Below, one piece after another: positions 34,652-43,839 of a DNA stretch of 64,000 nucleotides. The DNA is from Photobacterium aquimaris (GTDB lineage: Bacteria > Pseudomonadota > Gammaproteobacteria > Enterobacterales > Vibrionaceae). Below the pieces are notes generated by a model that searched no databases, was not told the origin of the DNA, and saw nothing but the letters and a program-made list of their open reading frames with translations. How positions within the stretch are numbered: the stretch's first letter is position 1; each line of letters begins with the position of its first letter. Made by a program: the position numbers and the translations under genes. Where the stretch lies: NCBI RefSeq assembly GCF_002954455.1, contig NZ_MSCC01000002.1, forward strand, positions 522,055 through 586,054, in the 5' to 3' direction.

Positions 34652-35206
34652 ATTTTTATTCTTGTTGGTTTTTTCTATTTATACATAGTGCTTATAGCCA
34701 ATGCAATGCGATCACTAAGGCTGTTAATAAATTAATTGTAACCAAAGTTGTATTTGGTATTACCGTTGTGTTAATAAACATCTTATTATGGCAATGGCAT
34801 CATTGTATGGTATTAGGTATATTCATTATTTTTACCAAAGGCAGCAACGTCATATATTAAGGTGATGGGATGTAATACTGCAACGATTGCTAATACATTA
34901 AAGTGATATTTAAATAATGCGTAATAATTCAATATTAAAGTATTTTTAGAGTTAATAATCATCGACTAATAACCATGATTGGTTATGTTTACGCTTAAAT
35001 ATAAAATATTTTAATGATGAGATGGGAGTATAAATTCATGTCATCGCTATTTATTGATTAATTATCTTAATAAATTTCGCAGGATGATACTAATAATAGG
35101 CAGTATATTTTTAAGAATTTTGATTCCATTTAAAAGGATTAATCTGCTTATAAAAGTTGTTAGAATGCGCAGCAGTAATTAAGCTATATTATTCATTGGA
35201 TTAAAG
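34652..35206. other. Intergenic region without a convincing gene
   Basis: A hydrophobic + strand frame of 77 codons (34627-34860) overlaps the start of the GNAT gene but has no ribosome-binding site or recognisable homology. The rest is AT-rich with no clear feature. Confidence 0.4.
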
Positions 35207-35425
35207 ATGGTTTCATTAGTACGGTTTTTGTTATTACCACAACAACGATTACAGTATCGTTTAAAATTTGTACGATTTAAAATCAAAAGTATTGAAAAAA
35301 CGATCCGTTATTGTGTTACTCATGGGCTAAATAATAACCCTCAGTTTTTATTGTGCTACTTAGACCGTTATTGTACCGAATTTGAAGTGCTTTATGCGCG
35401 TCAAATTGAAAATAAATCATTATAA
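35207..35425 (+). CDS. Small basic protein of unknown function
   Basis: The 72-residue product is rich in Arg, Lys and Leu (VRFLLLPQQRLQYRLKFVRFKIKSIEKTI), with a second half NPQFLLCYLDRYCTEFEVLYARQIENK that looks helical. No family is recognised and the ribosome-binding site is weak. It lies 112 bp upstream of a flippase-like gene in the same direction. It may be real but could be chance. Confidence 0.4.
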   Translation: MVSLVRFLLLPQQRLQYRLKFVRFKIKSIEKTIRYCVTHGLNNNPQFLLCYLDRYCTEFEVLYARQIENKSL

Positions 35426-35537
35426 ATCAGTTGGTAAAAATACATCTTATCTGCGGTTAATTAAATCTGCTGTTCGGTTGAGATCTCATACGAAAAATCC
35501 AGTATTATAGCAGCATGTTTATTTATAGTTATTAAGT

Positions 35538-36842
35538 ATGAAAAATCCACAAGCCATTCCTTTAGTTGATGATGTTGATACATTAACTCGACTAAAAACA
35601 GCATTTGTTGCGGGTATTTGGGCGACATTAGCCAGTATTTCTATTGGTTTTTTGTTTAAAGTTTGGTTGGCGCAGTGGGTTGCAAAAGATGATTTAGCAT
35701 TATTCAATAGTGTTATTGATATTGTGTCATTATCGTTAATATTAATGACAGGATTTCGATCATCAATGGTGGTTACGTATAGTCAAACCCATAATGATCA
35801 TGACATTATAAATATATTTCGATTTAGTTTGATTGTGATGGTATTAATCACATGGGGATTAGTTTTACCTTATATAAAACACGAACTCCATATTAATGTT
35901 GGCTATTTTGAGATGGTTGGCGTTATTTTTGGTATGGGATTAAAAATATACTTTACCAATTTAATTGCTATGTACCGTTTATATGATGTGTCAAATAAAG
36001 TCACTTGGATTGAGCCGACCTCTAACGTTATTACCTTTATTAGTTGTTACTATATTTTCCATTTTAGCGCATTAGCCTCACTTTTTTACAGTGTGATGGT
36101 CTCTTCATTGATTGTTGCTCACTTCATGTATTGGCAGCGCAGAAAACAAATTGCCACAAAACCATTAACAACGGTTCAGCTAGATCCGAATATGCGTAAC
36201 TATGTGCGTAAAAGTTTCACCGCATCGTTAGAAGCTGGAGCAAGTATTCTAATGATTTATGCGGCTGTTTTGCTGACGATCACCCATTTTAGTCTGGATG
36301 AATTAGGTGATTTCCAAGTTGTTGTAAGGCCTATTTTCACTTACATGACAATGTTATTTGTATTTCCGATTTATCGATTTGTATTACCTGAATTATCTCA
36401 AAGTGTCCGTAAAGGGGAACATGCTCAAATACGCGCTATTCGTCGTTGGGTGTATCGGTTAGCGATTATTGTGAGTACGATTTTTTTCTTAGTGATGTTA
36501 GTTGGCGGTAAAGAGATCATTGGGTTTATTTTTCCGGCTCAATATCAAGGTGCTGAAATTGTATTATTTCACTTTTCGATCTTCTTTATTTTCATGATGC
36601 TTAATGCATACCAGTTAGCCTATATAAAAGCGCATGGAAAATTCACTTTAAGTTTAATGATCCGCATAAGTGGTATTGTCACTTTGGTTGTTAGCTATTA
36701 TCTGTTGGCATTATTTACCGCTAACGTAGTTGCAATAATTGTTGCGTTAGGCTTAGGTTATGTGATGATGTTTATTTTATCGACTATTGCTGAGCAGCAA
36801 ATTTTACGTGACTATCGACGCCAAGGTATTGCGGTTGATTAA
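35538..36842 (+). CDS. Polysaccharide flippase-like (MOP/MATE superfamily) membrane protein
   Basis: The 434-residue protein has about 12 hydrophobic helices in the pattern of oligosaccharide flippases (Wzx/RfbX-type). There is a polar N-terminus, a first helix pair (FVAGIWATLASISIGFLFKVWLA), and a central charged loop (residues 200-225). The second half is VVVRPIFTYMTMLFVFPIYRFVLPELSQSVRKGE..., where the PELS...G pattern is common in this superfamily. No glycosyltransferases are nearby, so it is an orphan flippase with unknown cargo. A strong terminator follows. Confidence 0.7.
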   Translation: MKNPQAIPLVDDVDTLTRLKTAFVAGIWATLASISIGFLFKVWLAQWVAKDDLALFNSVIDIVSLSLILMTGFRSSMVVTYSQTHNDHDIINIFRFSLIVMVLITWGLVLPYIKHELHINVGYFEMVGVIFGMGLKIYFTNLIAMYRLYDVSNKVTWIEPTSNVITFISCYYIFHFSALASLFYSVMVSSLIVAHFMYWQRRKQIATKPLTTVQLDPNMRNYVRKSFTASLEAGASILMIYAAVLLTITHFSLDELGDFQVVVRPIFTYMTMLFVFPIYRFVLPELSQSVRKGEHAQIRAIRRWVYRLAIIVSTIFFLVMLVGGKEIIGFIFPAQYQGAEIVLFHFSIFFIFMMLNAYQLAYIKAHGKFTLSLMIRISGIVTLVVSYYLLALFTANVVAIIVALGLGYVMMFILSTIAEQQILRDYRRQGIAVD

Positions 36843-36890
36843 GCATGATATAAGTGAAAAACATTAGTGCATTAGTGTCATAAATTACAC

Positions 36891-36930
36891 AAAAAGGTTG
36901 AGTGGCAATGATAGCCACTCAACCTTTTTT
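36891..36930. terminator. Bidirectional terminator between flippase and NicO genes
   Basis: AAAAGGTTGAGTGGC and GCCACTCAACCTTTT form a 15-bp stem with a 7-nt loop and flanking A and T tracts, between two convergent genes. Confidence 0.9.
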
Positions 36931-36953
36931 AAATGCTAAAGTAAAAAATAACT

Positions 36954-38042
36954 TTATAGCACTGGCGACATACCATAGCTGTGGCCATTAAGAAGTAACA
37001 AGCCTAATAATACCAATAATATACCTCCAATTAGTTTGATGATAATACTGGTCATTGTGCGCTGACGTTGATTGGTGGCTAAATAGCGACTAACAATCTT
37101 TTTACCAGATAAGGTCAGTAATGCGATTCCAGATGTAGTAAGCGCCGTACCTACTGCCATTAAAATTGCACTGATAACTCCAAGCCAATAAAGACCGACC
37201 ATATTGGCAAATAACAGTACTAAAATAGCACCGGTACAAGGTCGAATACCGATACTGAATACAATCACAATGTATTCACGTAAGCTAGCAGCACTATTGA
37301 TTTCATCAGCATTAGCGAAGTGTTTATGACCACAACCGCAGTTATCGCCATGATCATGATGGTGGTGATGTTGTGCCGTTCTAAGTTGCCATGCTTGCTT
37401 TAAGCTGCGATAAATAACAATCGCGCCTAGTAATAGCATTGCCATAAAGCTGTAACTAATAAATTGATCTGCAGCATCGTTAACTTGGCGCATTGATGAT
37501 TTAAAAAATACCAATAGAATGCTAACAAGTGTAATCGCAACAATAGCTTGTACAAATGCTGAAACTACCGTTATTATCAAACTGGCTTTTATTTTTGCAG
37601 GGTTAGTAGCAAGGTAAGTGGTGACTATCATCTTGCCATGGCCGGGGCCTAAGGAATGAAAGATACCGTAAAGAAAGCTCAGTCCTGCTAATGAATAAGC
37701 AGCGGTTATGTTTTGCTGGGCATCATAAAGTAAATCACTGAGCTGGCCATTAATATCGCGTTGCCATTTAATGCTAGTCATTAACATCGTAGGCCATTGT
37801 AGCCATAAATAATAACCGCTACCAAGAAATAACAGTAATACAATGGTTCGAGTTAACCAAGAGATTGGGGCTAGGTTAATATCTGAATTGTGATGATCAC
37901 ACGTTGCGCTATGACCATCATGGTTGTGTTCTAAATGATGATGTTCACATAGATGGTGGTGTTCATTGGGCTCATGCTGATCGCGGCACGAAGAGGCAGC
38001 AGTATTATTTGCCTCTGAGATTGAGTTGCAACCGGGTTTCAT
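36954..38042 (-). CDS. NicO-family nickel/cobalt transporter with His-rich loops
   Basis: This 362-residue membrane protein resembles RcnA/NicO-type nickel and cobalt transporters. The N-terminal cytosolic tail is His/Cys-rich (HEPNEHHHLCEHHHLEHNHDGH). The signature FLYGIFHSLGPGHGKMIVTTYLA and the second FSIGIRPCTGAILVLLFA are diagnostic. A second His/Cys cluster (HHHHHDHGDNCGCGHKHF) lies in the middle loop. About seven helices are visible. It lies 21 bp after a DUF1007 gene, a pairing that recurs in proteobacteria. Members can export or import; with a nickel hydrogenase 6 kb away, nickel handling is plausible, but the direction cannot be told. Confidence 0.88.
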   Translation of the reverse strand: MKPGCNSISEANNTAASSCRDQHEPNEHHHLCEHHHLEHNHDGHSATCDHHNSDINLAPISWLTRTIVLLLFLGSGYYLWLQWPTMLMTSIKWQRDINGQLSDLLYDAQQNITAAYSLAGLSFLYGIFHSLGPGHGKMIVTTYLATNPAKIKASLIITVVSAFVQAIVAITLVSILLVFFKSSMRQVNDAADQFISYSFMAMLLLGAIVIYRSLKQAWQLRTAQHHHHHDHGDNCGCGHKHFANADEINSAASLREYIVIVFSIGIRPCTGAILVLLFANMVGLYWLGVISAILMAVGTALTTSGIALLTLSGKKIVSRYLATNQRQRTMTSIIIKLIGGILLVLLGLLLLNGHSYGMSPVL

Positions 38043-38063
38043 TCGGAAAATCCTAAATCAATG

Positions 38064-38732
38064 CTATTTAGTGGAAGGCAAGGCATTGTCGACATTGCAG
38101 TACAGTTTAACTGTTTGGGTAAATACCTGACCTAATTTATCATCAGGATCCGGGCTTTCATCGGCAGGAATCGACATTGCATACGTAACTTGTTCGGGTG
38201 TTGGATGTGGCTCGATAAGTTTAAAGCTACAGGTTTTGGCTAATTCAGGTGACAGTACAATGTCACTTTTGTTACCCCATGACATATCGACATAATAACT
38301 TGGTTCAAAGATTAACAATTTAAGTGAATCTTTGGTGACTGTTTTCGGTCTTGCCAATGGAAGCTCAAAGGTTAGCGTCGCTTTTGCTCGCGGTTTTATT
38401 AATTCACCGCCCGCTGGAATATGGTATTTAATTGGGGTTTCGTTATCATAGAAATAAGTAAAATAATGCGCGTTTTTCATGTTTTCCATCACTGATGCAG
38501 CAATGTTTTTCAAGGTTTTTTGTTTATTCTTCGGTGACATATCTTCGCCATCAAGCATATAAGCGGTGGTCATGGCATCAAATGTCCACACCATTTTAAA
38601 CCCTGTGATTTGATTATTACTTCCTTCAATATAGGTCTTCATATCAATCCATGAATGAGGATGTGCTTGACTGGTTATTGGTGATAACGCAGCAATTGAT
38701 AACATAAAACCGCAAAGGACATTCCTGCGCAT
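38064..38732 (-). CDS. Periplasmic DUF1007-family protein
   Basis: The start is ATG 38732, preceded by GGAG six bases upstream and followed by a signal peptide (RRNVLCGFMLSIAALSPITSQA); longer upstream Met codons lack these features. The mature protein of about 200 residues opens with HPHSWIDM, the conserved His-containing start of DUF1007. It continues with KMVWTFDAMTTAYMLDGED and LIFEPSYYVDMSWGN. DUF1007 proteins are almost always next to NicO-type transporters and are thought to be their periplasmic metal-binding partner. The N-terminal HPH would be exposed after signal cleavage and could bind metal. Confidence 0.85.
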   Translation of the reverse strand: MRRNVLCGFMLSIAALSPITSQAHPHSWIDMKTYIEGSNNQITGFKMVWTFDAMTTAYMLDGEDMSPKNKQKTLKNIAASVMENMKNAHYFTYFYDNETPIKYHIPAGGELIKPRAKATLTFELPLARPKTVTKDSLKLLIFEPSYYVDMSWGNKSDIVLSPELAKTCSFKLIEPHPTPEQVTYAMSIPADESPDPDDKLGQVFTQTVKLYCNVDNALPSTK

Positions 38733-38967
38733 GTAAAACTCCATATTCATCATGTGATGAGTGCAAACAGTAAGGGGATAATTAGTTCTGAAAATGTAAT
38801 GTAATAACATAGAGCTATTGATTGATCTAGGTGAACAATAACTGATTATCGCGTATTTTGAATTGAAATTTAAACCGAAGCCTGATTGATAGTTTAAATA
38901 AAGAATATTGCGAAATTGAGCTGCTAAATGAGTATTTATTAGCAGCTCATTATTGGAAGAGTGACGA

Positions 38968-39432
38968 TCAATTATTGCCGTCTAAAATAAAGTCAGGTTT
39001 GATGAGTCGCTGACAAAGAGACAATAATTGTTGCTGTTCTTGCTGAGTTAGCGGCGCATAATAATCTGCAGCAATTGTTTTAATCGTGATATCAGCTTGT
39101 TGTTTAACCTCTAATCCCTTGGAAGTAAGAGCTAAATAGCGGGCTTTTTTATTGTACTCACTTTTTTTTACCGTAACTAAATCACGCTTAATGCAATTAT
39201 CAATTAAGCGTTTAGTGACAGAACGTTCACGTTGTAGTGCTTCTGCAACCGTTTGTTGAGGGATCTCTCCTAAATGATCGAGTACTCGTAGTGCGCCGAG
39301 CATTTCAAGTGTGATATCAAATTGGGTATTTAACGATTGATTAGCGATAGTTCTAAATTGTTTATAAGTGAGCCCAAGCGTAAAGCTCAAACTACTATCC
39401 AATTCCGGTATATTGGTCATTACTGGTTGCAT
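38968..39432 (-). CDS. MarR-family transcriptional regulator
   Basis: The 154-residue protein has the winged-helix layout of MarR. The helix-turn-helix is GEIPQQTVAEALQRERSVTKRLIDNCIKRDLV, and the wing is KKSEYNKKARYLALTSKG. Its start overlaps the stop of the DUF2955 gene (TAATG), so it is the third gene of the efflux operon and probably controls it. A 20-bp palindrome upstream of the first gene is the likely operator. Confidence 0.88.
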   Translation of the reverse strand: MQPVMTNIPELDSSLSFTLGLTYKQFRTIANQSLNTQFDITLEMLGALRVLDHLGEIPQQTVAEALQRERSVTKRLIDNCIKRDLVTVKKSEYNKKARYLALTSKGLEVKQQADITIKTIAADYYAPLTQQEQQQLLSLCQRLIKPDFILDGNN

Positions 39433-40430
39433 TAGGCTCTCTTTGGTAAACGTAATAAATGAATCAAATATAATATACCTAAAGTCACTGCGAGTTCCCA
39501 GCCACGTAAAAAGGTACTGTTGAAATTCAGAGCATTGTTACCAATATAGAGCTGGATCGGCAATACCGTAGCTAAAATAGCATCAGCATGAATATCACGA
39601 TCAGTGCCTTTACTGGTTGTCATCATCAGTGCTAATCCAAAGATAAGTCCGCCGAGAATAATGGCATAGTAAGAAATAATATTTTGGTGTCCAAGTATGA
39701 ACACTGAAAAAATCAGCGCGATCATACAGCCGCTAACTTGAGTAATAAAACGTAATTTTATGGTCTTAATATAGTTAGTACGATTCATTTGAGTTGCTGC
39801 CGCAATCACAGGAACCAAGCAAAATGTCGCAGATATTAAATCAACCATCATCAAAAAACCGACGCTGATCCCTAATAATACGAGAGTAATAAAGCGATGT
39901 TTATAGCTAATAGTTAGTATCGGCATCGGTGGTATTGGTTGTTTGGGCTGTATAACAGGCAGCAGCCATATCATGGTTTTTGCAACGCAGGCAGTGATCA
40001 CCATAGCTAATAATATTTCATGGATCCTCATTGGCATATTCATGTCGGTATGCTGTGCAAAAATAATGATTAATATCCAATTAAATGTCGGCATTAATAA
40101 TTGATTTAATTTGGCTGGAGTCGTTGCACGGCGGCGCATAAAATCGAAAAAGAATAAGCTAATGGTCCAAATAATAAACGGATGATCACTAAAGAGATTA
40201 CTGACTACCACGGCTGCGCTTGCTGCAAAAAAGGTTGGTAAAAACATCGTAGTGATGCCAGACCATGAAAAATTACGACCTTTGGTCATCAAAATAGTTG
40301 GGTAAAGAGCAAAATAAACAGGGGAATCAAAATTCGCCAGTTTACCGATGAGCATACAAATTGTGATAGTTAGTGCAGTGCGCAGCGCACCATTAACTTC
40401 ATTTTTACTCAACTTCATGACAGCTACCAT
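39432..40430 (-). CDS. DUF2955/FUSC-like inner-membrane efflux component
   Basis: The 332-residue membrane protein has two blocks of five or so helices, the pattern of aromatic-acid-exporter-like proteins (DUF2955, related to FUSC/AaeB). Recognisable parts are LRTALTITICMLIGKLANFDSPVYFALYPTI and VDLISATFCLVPVIAAATQMNRTNYIKTI. It starts directly after the HlyD-family gene stop (TAA-ATG), so the two probably form one efflux unit. An in-frame ATG four codons later is an alternative start. The substrate is unknown. Confidence 0.78.
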   Translation of the reverse strand: MVAVMKLSKNEVNGALRTALTITICMLIGKLANFDSPVYFALYPTILMTKGRNFSWSGITTMFLPTFFAASAAVVVSNLFSDHPFIIWTISLFFFDFMRRRATTPAKLNQLLMPTFNWILIIIFAQHTDMNMPMRIHEILLAMVITACVAKTMIWLLPVIQPKQPIPPMPILTISYKHRFITLVLLGISVGFLMMVDLISATFCLVPVIAAATQMNRTNYIKTIKLRFITQVSGCMIALIFSVFILGHQNIISYYAIILGGLIFGLALMMTTSKGTDRDIHADAILATVLPIQLYIGNNALNFNSTFLRGWELAVTLGILYLIHLLRLPKRA

Positions 40431-41480
40431 TTAATAAACATAGTGAAACAGCGCAACTAATTTTATCCATACTTTGGCAATGGTATTGATGATTGGATTA
40501 TCACTTTGAACCATAACGCTCGCACGGGCACCTGAAATTAGATCTGAATCAAGATCGTTAACCTGAATTCGAGTCCGAATTTTTTGCAGCTCACGGATCC
40601 AATGCTTATCGTTTGTTACAGTCGACAGTTGGTTATTTGGATTTTCCGCATCAAATTCAGCTCGATCTTGGCTGCTGATGGTGCCATTAAAAACCTGTCC
40701 AGGTAGGGCATCAAAGGCAATATATACTGGTTGCAGTGGTTGAAGGTGTGCCATGCCTTTTTCATTAAAATCAGCACTGAGCCAAGCATTGTTTTGATTA
40801 ACAATAAATAAAGCGGGCGTACCTTTCGTTATATAACTACCTGTTTGTAATTGTAAATTAGTAATAGTGCCACTCGTTTGTGCTATCACTGTCGTATGCG
40901 CGAGATCCAATTGGGCTTGAGCGAGTTTAGCTTGTGCTAATGCTACTGCTGCATTATTGGTTTTTCCGTTAAGCAGTGCTTTTATACGCAAAACATCGGT
41001 CTTAGCGGCTTGATAAGCGCTTTTTGCTACTGCAGCTTGCGTTTGTGCATCATCAAATTGTTGTTGTGTTACTAAGCCTTTATTAATCAGTTTTTTAAAC
41101 CGATTCAGTGATGTTGTAGCGTTATGTGATTGCAGTTGGCGCTGTTTCAATAATTGATTTGCAGTCGCTAATTGTTGTGTTTGCGCGCTATAGTTTTGAT
41201 TAGCCTGAGCTAAATCTGCTTGTGTTTGACGGACAGTGAGTACATAAGGGGCAGAGTCAATCGTAAATAATTGCTGCCCTTTGTGGACTGTTTGTCCATT
41301 TTTAACATCAACATGTGTAATAACTCCTGATACTTGCGGTGAAATATTAGCAACAGCACGGTATAAGGTTGATTGAGTGGTAAAAGGTGCCACGTTATCA
41401 CTAATAAGTAAAAACAACGAAAAACCGCCGACGATCGTCAGAACGACATAAATAATATATTGATAGATTTTCTCTTTCAT
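40431..41480 (-). CDS. HlyD/EmrA-family membrane-fusion protein
   Basis: The 349-residue periplasmic adaptor has one N-terminal transmembrane helix (YIIYVVLTIVGGFSLFLLI) and the split biotinyl-lipoyl domain (ISPQVSGVITHVDVKNGQTVHKGQQLFTID and TSGTITNLQLQTGSYI). A long Gln/Ala-rich helical hairpin (about 80-190) lies between, and a beta-barrel domain (AWLSADFNEKGMAHLQPLQPVYIAFDALPG) follows. This is the AaeA/EmrA type. It is the first gene of the operon with DUF2955 and MarR genes. It would bridge the inner-membrane component to an outer-membrane channel encoded elsewhere. Confidence 0.9.
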   Translation of the reverse strand: MKEKIYQYIIYVVLTIVGGFSLFLLISDNVAPFTTQSTLYRAVANISPQVSGVITHVDVKNGQTVHKGQQLFTIDSAPYVLTVRQTQADLAQANQNYSAQTQQLATANQLLKQRQLQSHNATTSLNRFKKLINKGLVTQQQFDDAQTQAAVAKSAYQAAKTDVLRIKALLNGKTNNAAVALAQAKLAQAQLDLAHTTVIAQTSGTITNLQLQTGSYITKGTPALFIVNQNNAWLSADFNEKGMAHLQPLQPVYIAFDALPGQVFNGTISSQDRAEFDAENPNNQLSTVTNDKHWIRELQKIRTRIQVNDLDSDLISGARASVMVQSDNPIINTIAKVWIKLVALFHYVY

Positions 41481-41525
41481 TTTTTGTTACCTATACAACA
41501 ATAAGTAAGATTAATTTACACTCAC

Positions 41526-41545
41526 TTTGTTGTACTGGCAACAAA
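41526..41545. promoter_or_regulatory. Candidate MarR operator
   Basis: TTTGTTG-TACTGG-CAACAAA is a perfect 7-bp inverted repeat with a 6-bp spacer, 46 bp upstream of the HlyD-family gene. Its size fits a MarR dimer site, and the operon encodes a MarR regulator. Binding is inference. Confidence 0.5.
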
Positions 41546-41767
41546 AAAACAAACGAATTTATAACACGATGATTTCACAAGATCTATTCAGTGGTACAGA
41601 TAAGTAAGATCATGTCAAAAAATAGCTTTAAGATAAAAATTCAAAAATCAGTTAGAATATAATTATGAGCGATATATTTAGTGATTCAGGCTTGAAGTAA
41701 TAGTTAACTTCCTATTCATTGGTATGATCGTGACAAAATTAGCAGCAATTGATGAGAACAATACATA

Positions 41768-42256
41768 ATGAAAAAACAGTTATTTACTGCAAGTTTACTC
41801 TTACTCTTAAGTACCTCTGTCTTTGCAGCTACAGCAGAAACACAGTTACCAATAGAGTTATCATCAGTTACTCAAGATGTGGATGTTGAAAATAATACCA
41901 CCACGTTGATCGGCAAGGTTGATATTGTGCAGGGTGGTGTCACCATCAAAGCAGATAAAGCGATCATTAAATTAAATGGTAAAACTAAAGAATTAAAAAC
42001 CATTGAAGTTTATGGTAAGCCCGCTTACTTCAAGCGAGTAATGAAAGATGGCAAAGTGATCAACGGTGAATCTGGTTACGGTATCTATACGCCATCAAGC
42101 AATATGATGGTCTTAAAACAAAATGCTAAAATTGTGCAAGATGGCAATACGATTCGTGCTAATGAGATCAGCTATAACCTTAAAGCGCAATTTATGAAAG
42201 CAACAGGGACTAAGTCTCAACAAGTTAAAACTAAGCTATTACCAGAAACAAAGTAA
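41768..42256 (+). CDS. LptA-like (OstA-fold) periplasmic protein
   Basis: The 162-residue protein has a signal peptide (FTASLLLLLSTSVFAATA) and an OstA/LptA domain: PIELSSVTQDVDVENNTTTLIGKVDIVQGGVTIKADKAII, then ELKTIEVYGKPAYFKRVMKDG and LKQNAKIVQDGNTIRANEISYNL. LptA forms the periplasmic bridge that carries lipopolysaccharide to the outer membrane. The true lptA normally lies beside lptB and lptC, which are absent here. It is therefore probably a paralogue, or a LptA-like protein with another lipid ligand. A GNAT gene follows 11 bp downstream and may be cotranscribed. Confidence 0.78.
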   Translation: MKKQLFTASLLLLLSTSVFAATAETQLPIELSSVTQDVDVENNTTTLIGKVDIVQGGVTIKADKAIIKLNGKTKELKTIEVYGKPAYFKRVMKDGKVINGESGYGIYTPSSNMMVLKQNAKIVQDGNTIRANEISYNLKAQFMKATGTKSQQVKTKLLPETK

Positions 42257-42267
42257 AAGGAATGATT

Positions 42268-42735
42268 GTGGAATTAGTAACTGTTAATTCAAGTAATTTA
42301 GCGATTTATCTAAATTTAACTCAAGCTTATGAAGCAGAATTTTCGCCATTGACCAAAAAATTACCTGATGAAGAGGGTAAGTTTGCTCTAGATACGCCGA
42401 TTGAAGGTAACGTTACTGGCTATTTATTGTATATTGATGGTAGGCCTGCTGGGTTAGCGGCAATTGCTAACGAAAGTGTTGATCATTACGAAGTGTGTGA
42501 TTTTTACGTAGTACCAGTATTTCGTAAGCATAAAGCCGGTCAACGTTTTGCCCATATTTTATTTGATATGATGCCAGGCTTATGGCAGAGCAAGCAAATT
42601 GCAGGGGCTGATAATGCGATTGCTTTTTGGCGACGCGCGATTGGCGCTTATACAAACAATGAATTTGTAGAAGATATTTATCACGATGAATATTGGGGTA
42701 ATGTTACTCGCCAGTGTTTTAAAACTACGGCTTAA
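42268..42735 (+). CDS. GNAT-family N-acetyltransferase
   Basis: The 155-residue protein has a GNAT-like core: NVTGYLLYIDGRPAGLAAIANE (beta2-3), VCDFYVVPVFRKHKAGQRFAHILFDMMPG (beta4 and acetyl-CoA loop, with RKHKAG in place of the usual QxxGxG), and NAIAFWRRAIGAYT. The start is taken as GTG 42268 because AAGGA is six bases upstream of it; an ATG at 42262 is too close. Substrate unknown. It is probably cotranscribed with the LptA-like gene. Confidence 0.75.
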   Translation: MELVTVNSSNLAIYLNLTQAYEAEFSPLTKKLPDEEGKFALDTPIEGNVTGYLLYIDGRPAGLAAIANESVDHYEVCDFYVVPVFRKHKAGQRFAHILFDMMPGLWQSKQIAGADNAIAFWRRAIGAYTNNEFVEDIYHDEYWGNVTRQCFKTTA

Positions 42736-42770
42736 TTGTCACGAGTTTAAAATAACGATTTAGCTAATAA

Positions 42771-42805
42771 AATCCCCTATTGTTTATTTAATAATAGGGG
42801 GCTTA
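42771..42805. terminator. Bidirectional terminator between GNAT and PhyH genes
   Basis: CCCCTATT and AATAGGGG pair over 8 bp, with an A-rich 5' flank and a T-rich 3' flank, between convergent genes. Confidence 0.65.
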
Positions 42806-42886
42806 TTTTAAATTAAATATATGCCTATCCACAAAAAAGCGAGGAATCACACAATACCCCACTTTGATATTTAGGATTTTTATTTA

Positions 42887-43675
42887 TTAAGCACACGCCA
42901 TCGATTTTAGCTGTAACGTGTTCATAAATAATCTTGGATCAACAATATTATTAAGTATCGACGGAGTAGGTAAGCAATCATCATCGACGTAGTCGACATA
43001 ATCAGCCGCTGAATCAAAAATTAAAATATCTAATGCTAAGCGATCTAATCCGTATAGACCACGGTGGATCATATCGGCTGAAAACACCAATAAATCACCT
43101 GCGGCGAGTGCAATTTGTTTACCGCCAGAGATGTTATCGTTGCTGAGTTTGCCATTAACTTCTTGGCGAACGTTGTATTCTTCTTCATTATCCCATCGTT
43201 TGTGGGTGCCGGGGATAATTTCCATGCCGGGTTCATCAAACAAAGGTATACGAAGGTGCAGCACTTGTGTTTCAAGGATAACTCGCATTTGATCATCAAT
43301 GTCATAGTCATATTGACAGTCGCGATGCCAAAAGTCTTTTTGTTGCGGATTAACAGGGTTAAAAAACAGCTGTGTATTCATAAATGCAGGGTTATTAGGT
43401 ATTACGGCATCGACCACTTGCATGATTTTTTTTGAGCTGATGAAGTTAAAAAGTACTGTTCTATCGTCAATAGCTAAATACTCGCTGCCTGTAATTAACG
43501 ACGAGTTAAACGCCTCTTCTTGGTAGAATTCTTTATTGTCTGCTTTCCATAATTTATGGAATTTTAAAACGACTTTTCTCAATGATGCAATTTGAGCATC
43601 ATCAAAATAATTTCTAATAACAAAGTAACCATCTTTGTCGTAACTGTTACTTAATTGTTGGCTATTTTCTACCAC
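42887..43675 (-). CDS. Phytanoyl-CoA dioxygenase (PhyH) family protein
   Basis: The 262-residue protein belongs to the iron(II)/2-oxoglutarate oxygenases of the PhyH type. The N-terminus is YDKDGYFVIRNYFDDAQIASLRK. The metal-binding His-x-Asp is FWHRDCQYDYD, the second half of the core is PGMEIIPGTHKRWDNEEE, and the distal His is AAGDLLVFSADMIHRGLYG, followed by an Arg (DRLALDILIFD) that can bind 2-oxoglutarate. The substrate is unknown; such enzymes hydroxylate fatty acids, amino acids or ectoine. It is a single gene with its own terminators. Confidence 0.85.
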   Translation of the reverse strand: MVENSQQLSNSYDKDGYFVIRNYFDDAQIASLRKVVLKFHKLWKADNKEFYQEEAFNSSLITGSEYLAIDDRTVLFNFISSKKIMQVVDAVIPNNPAFMNTQLFFNPVNPQQKDFWHRDCQYDYDIDDQMRVILETQVLHLRIPLFDEPGMEIIPGTHKRWDNEEEYNVRQEVNGKLSNDNISGGKQIALAAGDLLVFSADMIHRGLYGLDRLALDILIFDSAADYVDYVDDDCLPTPSILNNIVDPRLFMNTLQLKSMACA

Positions 43676-43778
43676 AGATTACCTTCATGCTCTTGGTACC
43701 GTTGACAGACCACGGTATTCTTTGGCGCATAATGCCAGATAGGTATCATTCAACCAAGCAATTAATATTATCAATAAA

Positions 43779-43810
43779 AAAGGCTAGGTATAATGAAATA
43801 CCTAGCCTTT
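43779..43810. terminator. Terminator after yqhD
   Basis: AAAGGCTAGGTAT and ATACCTAGCCTTT form a perfect 13-bp stem around a 6-nt loop. It lies between the yqhD stop and the start of the PhyH gene, both on the minus strand. Confidence 0.85.
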
Positions 43811-43839
43811 ATATGCATGAAATTATAATTAGGTGATAA

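Noticed and set aside
34627..34860. Hydrophobic 77-codon frame overlapping the GNAT gene start
   Set aside because: No ribosome-binding site or recognisable family, and it overlaps a well-supported gene in the other direction.
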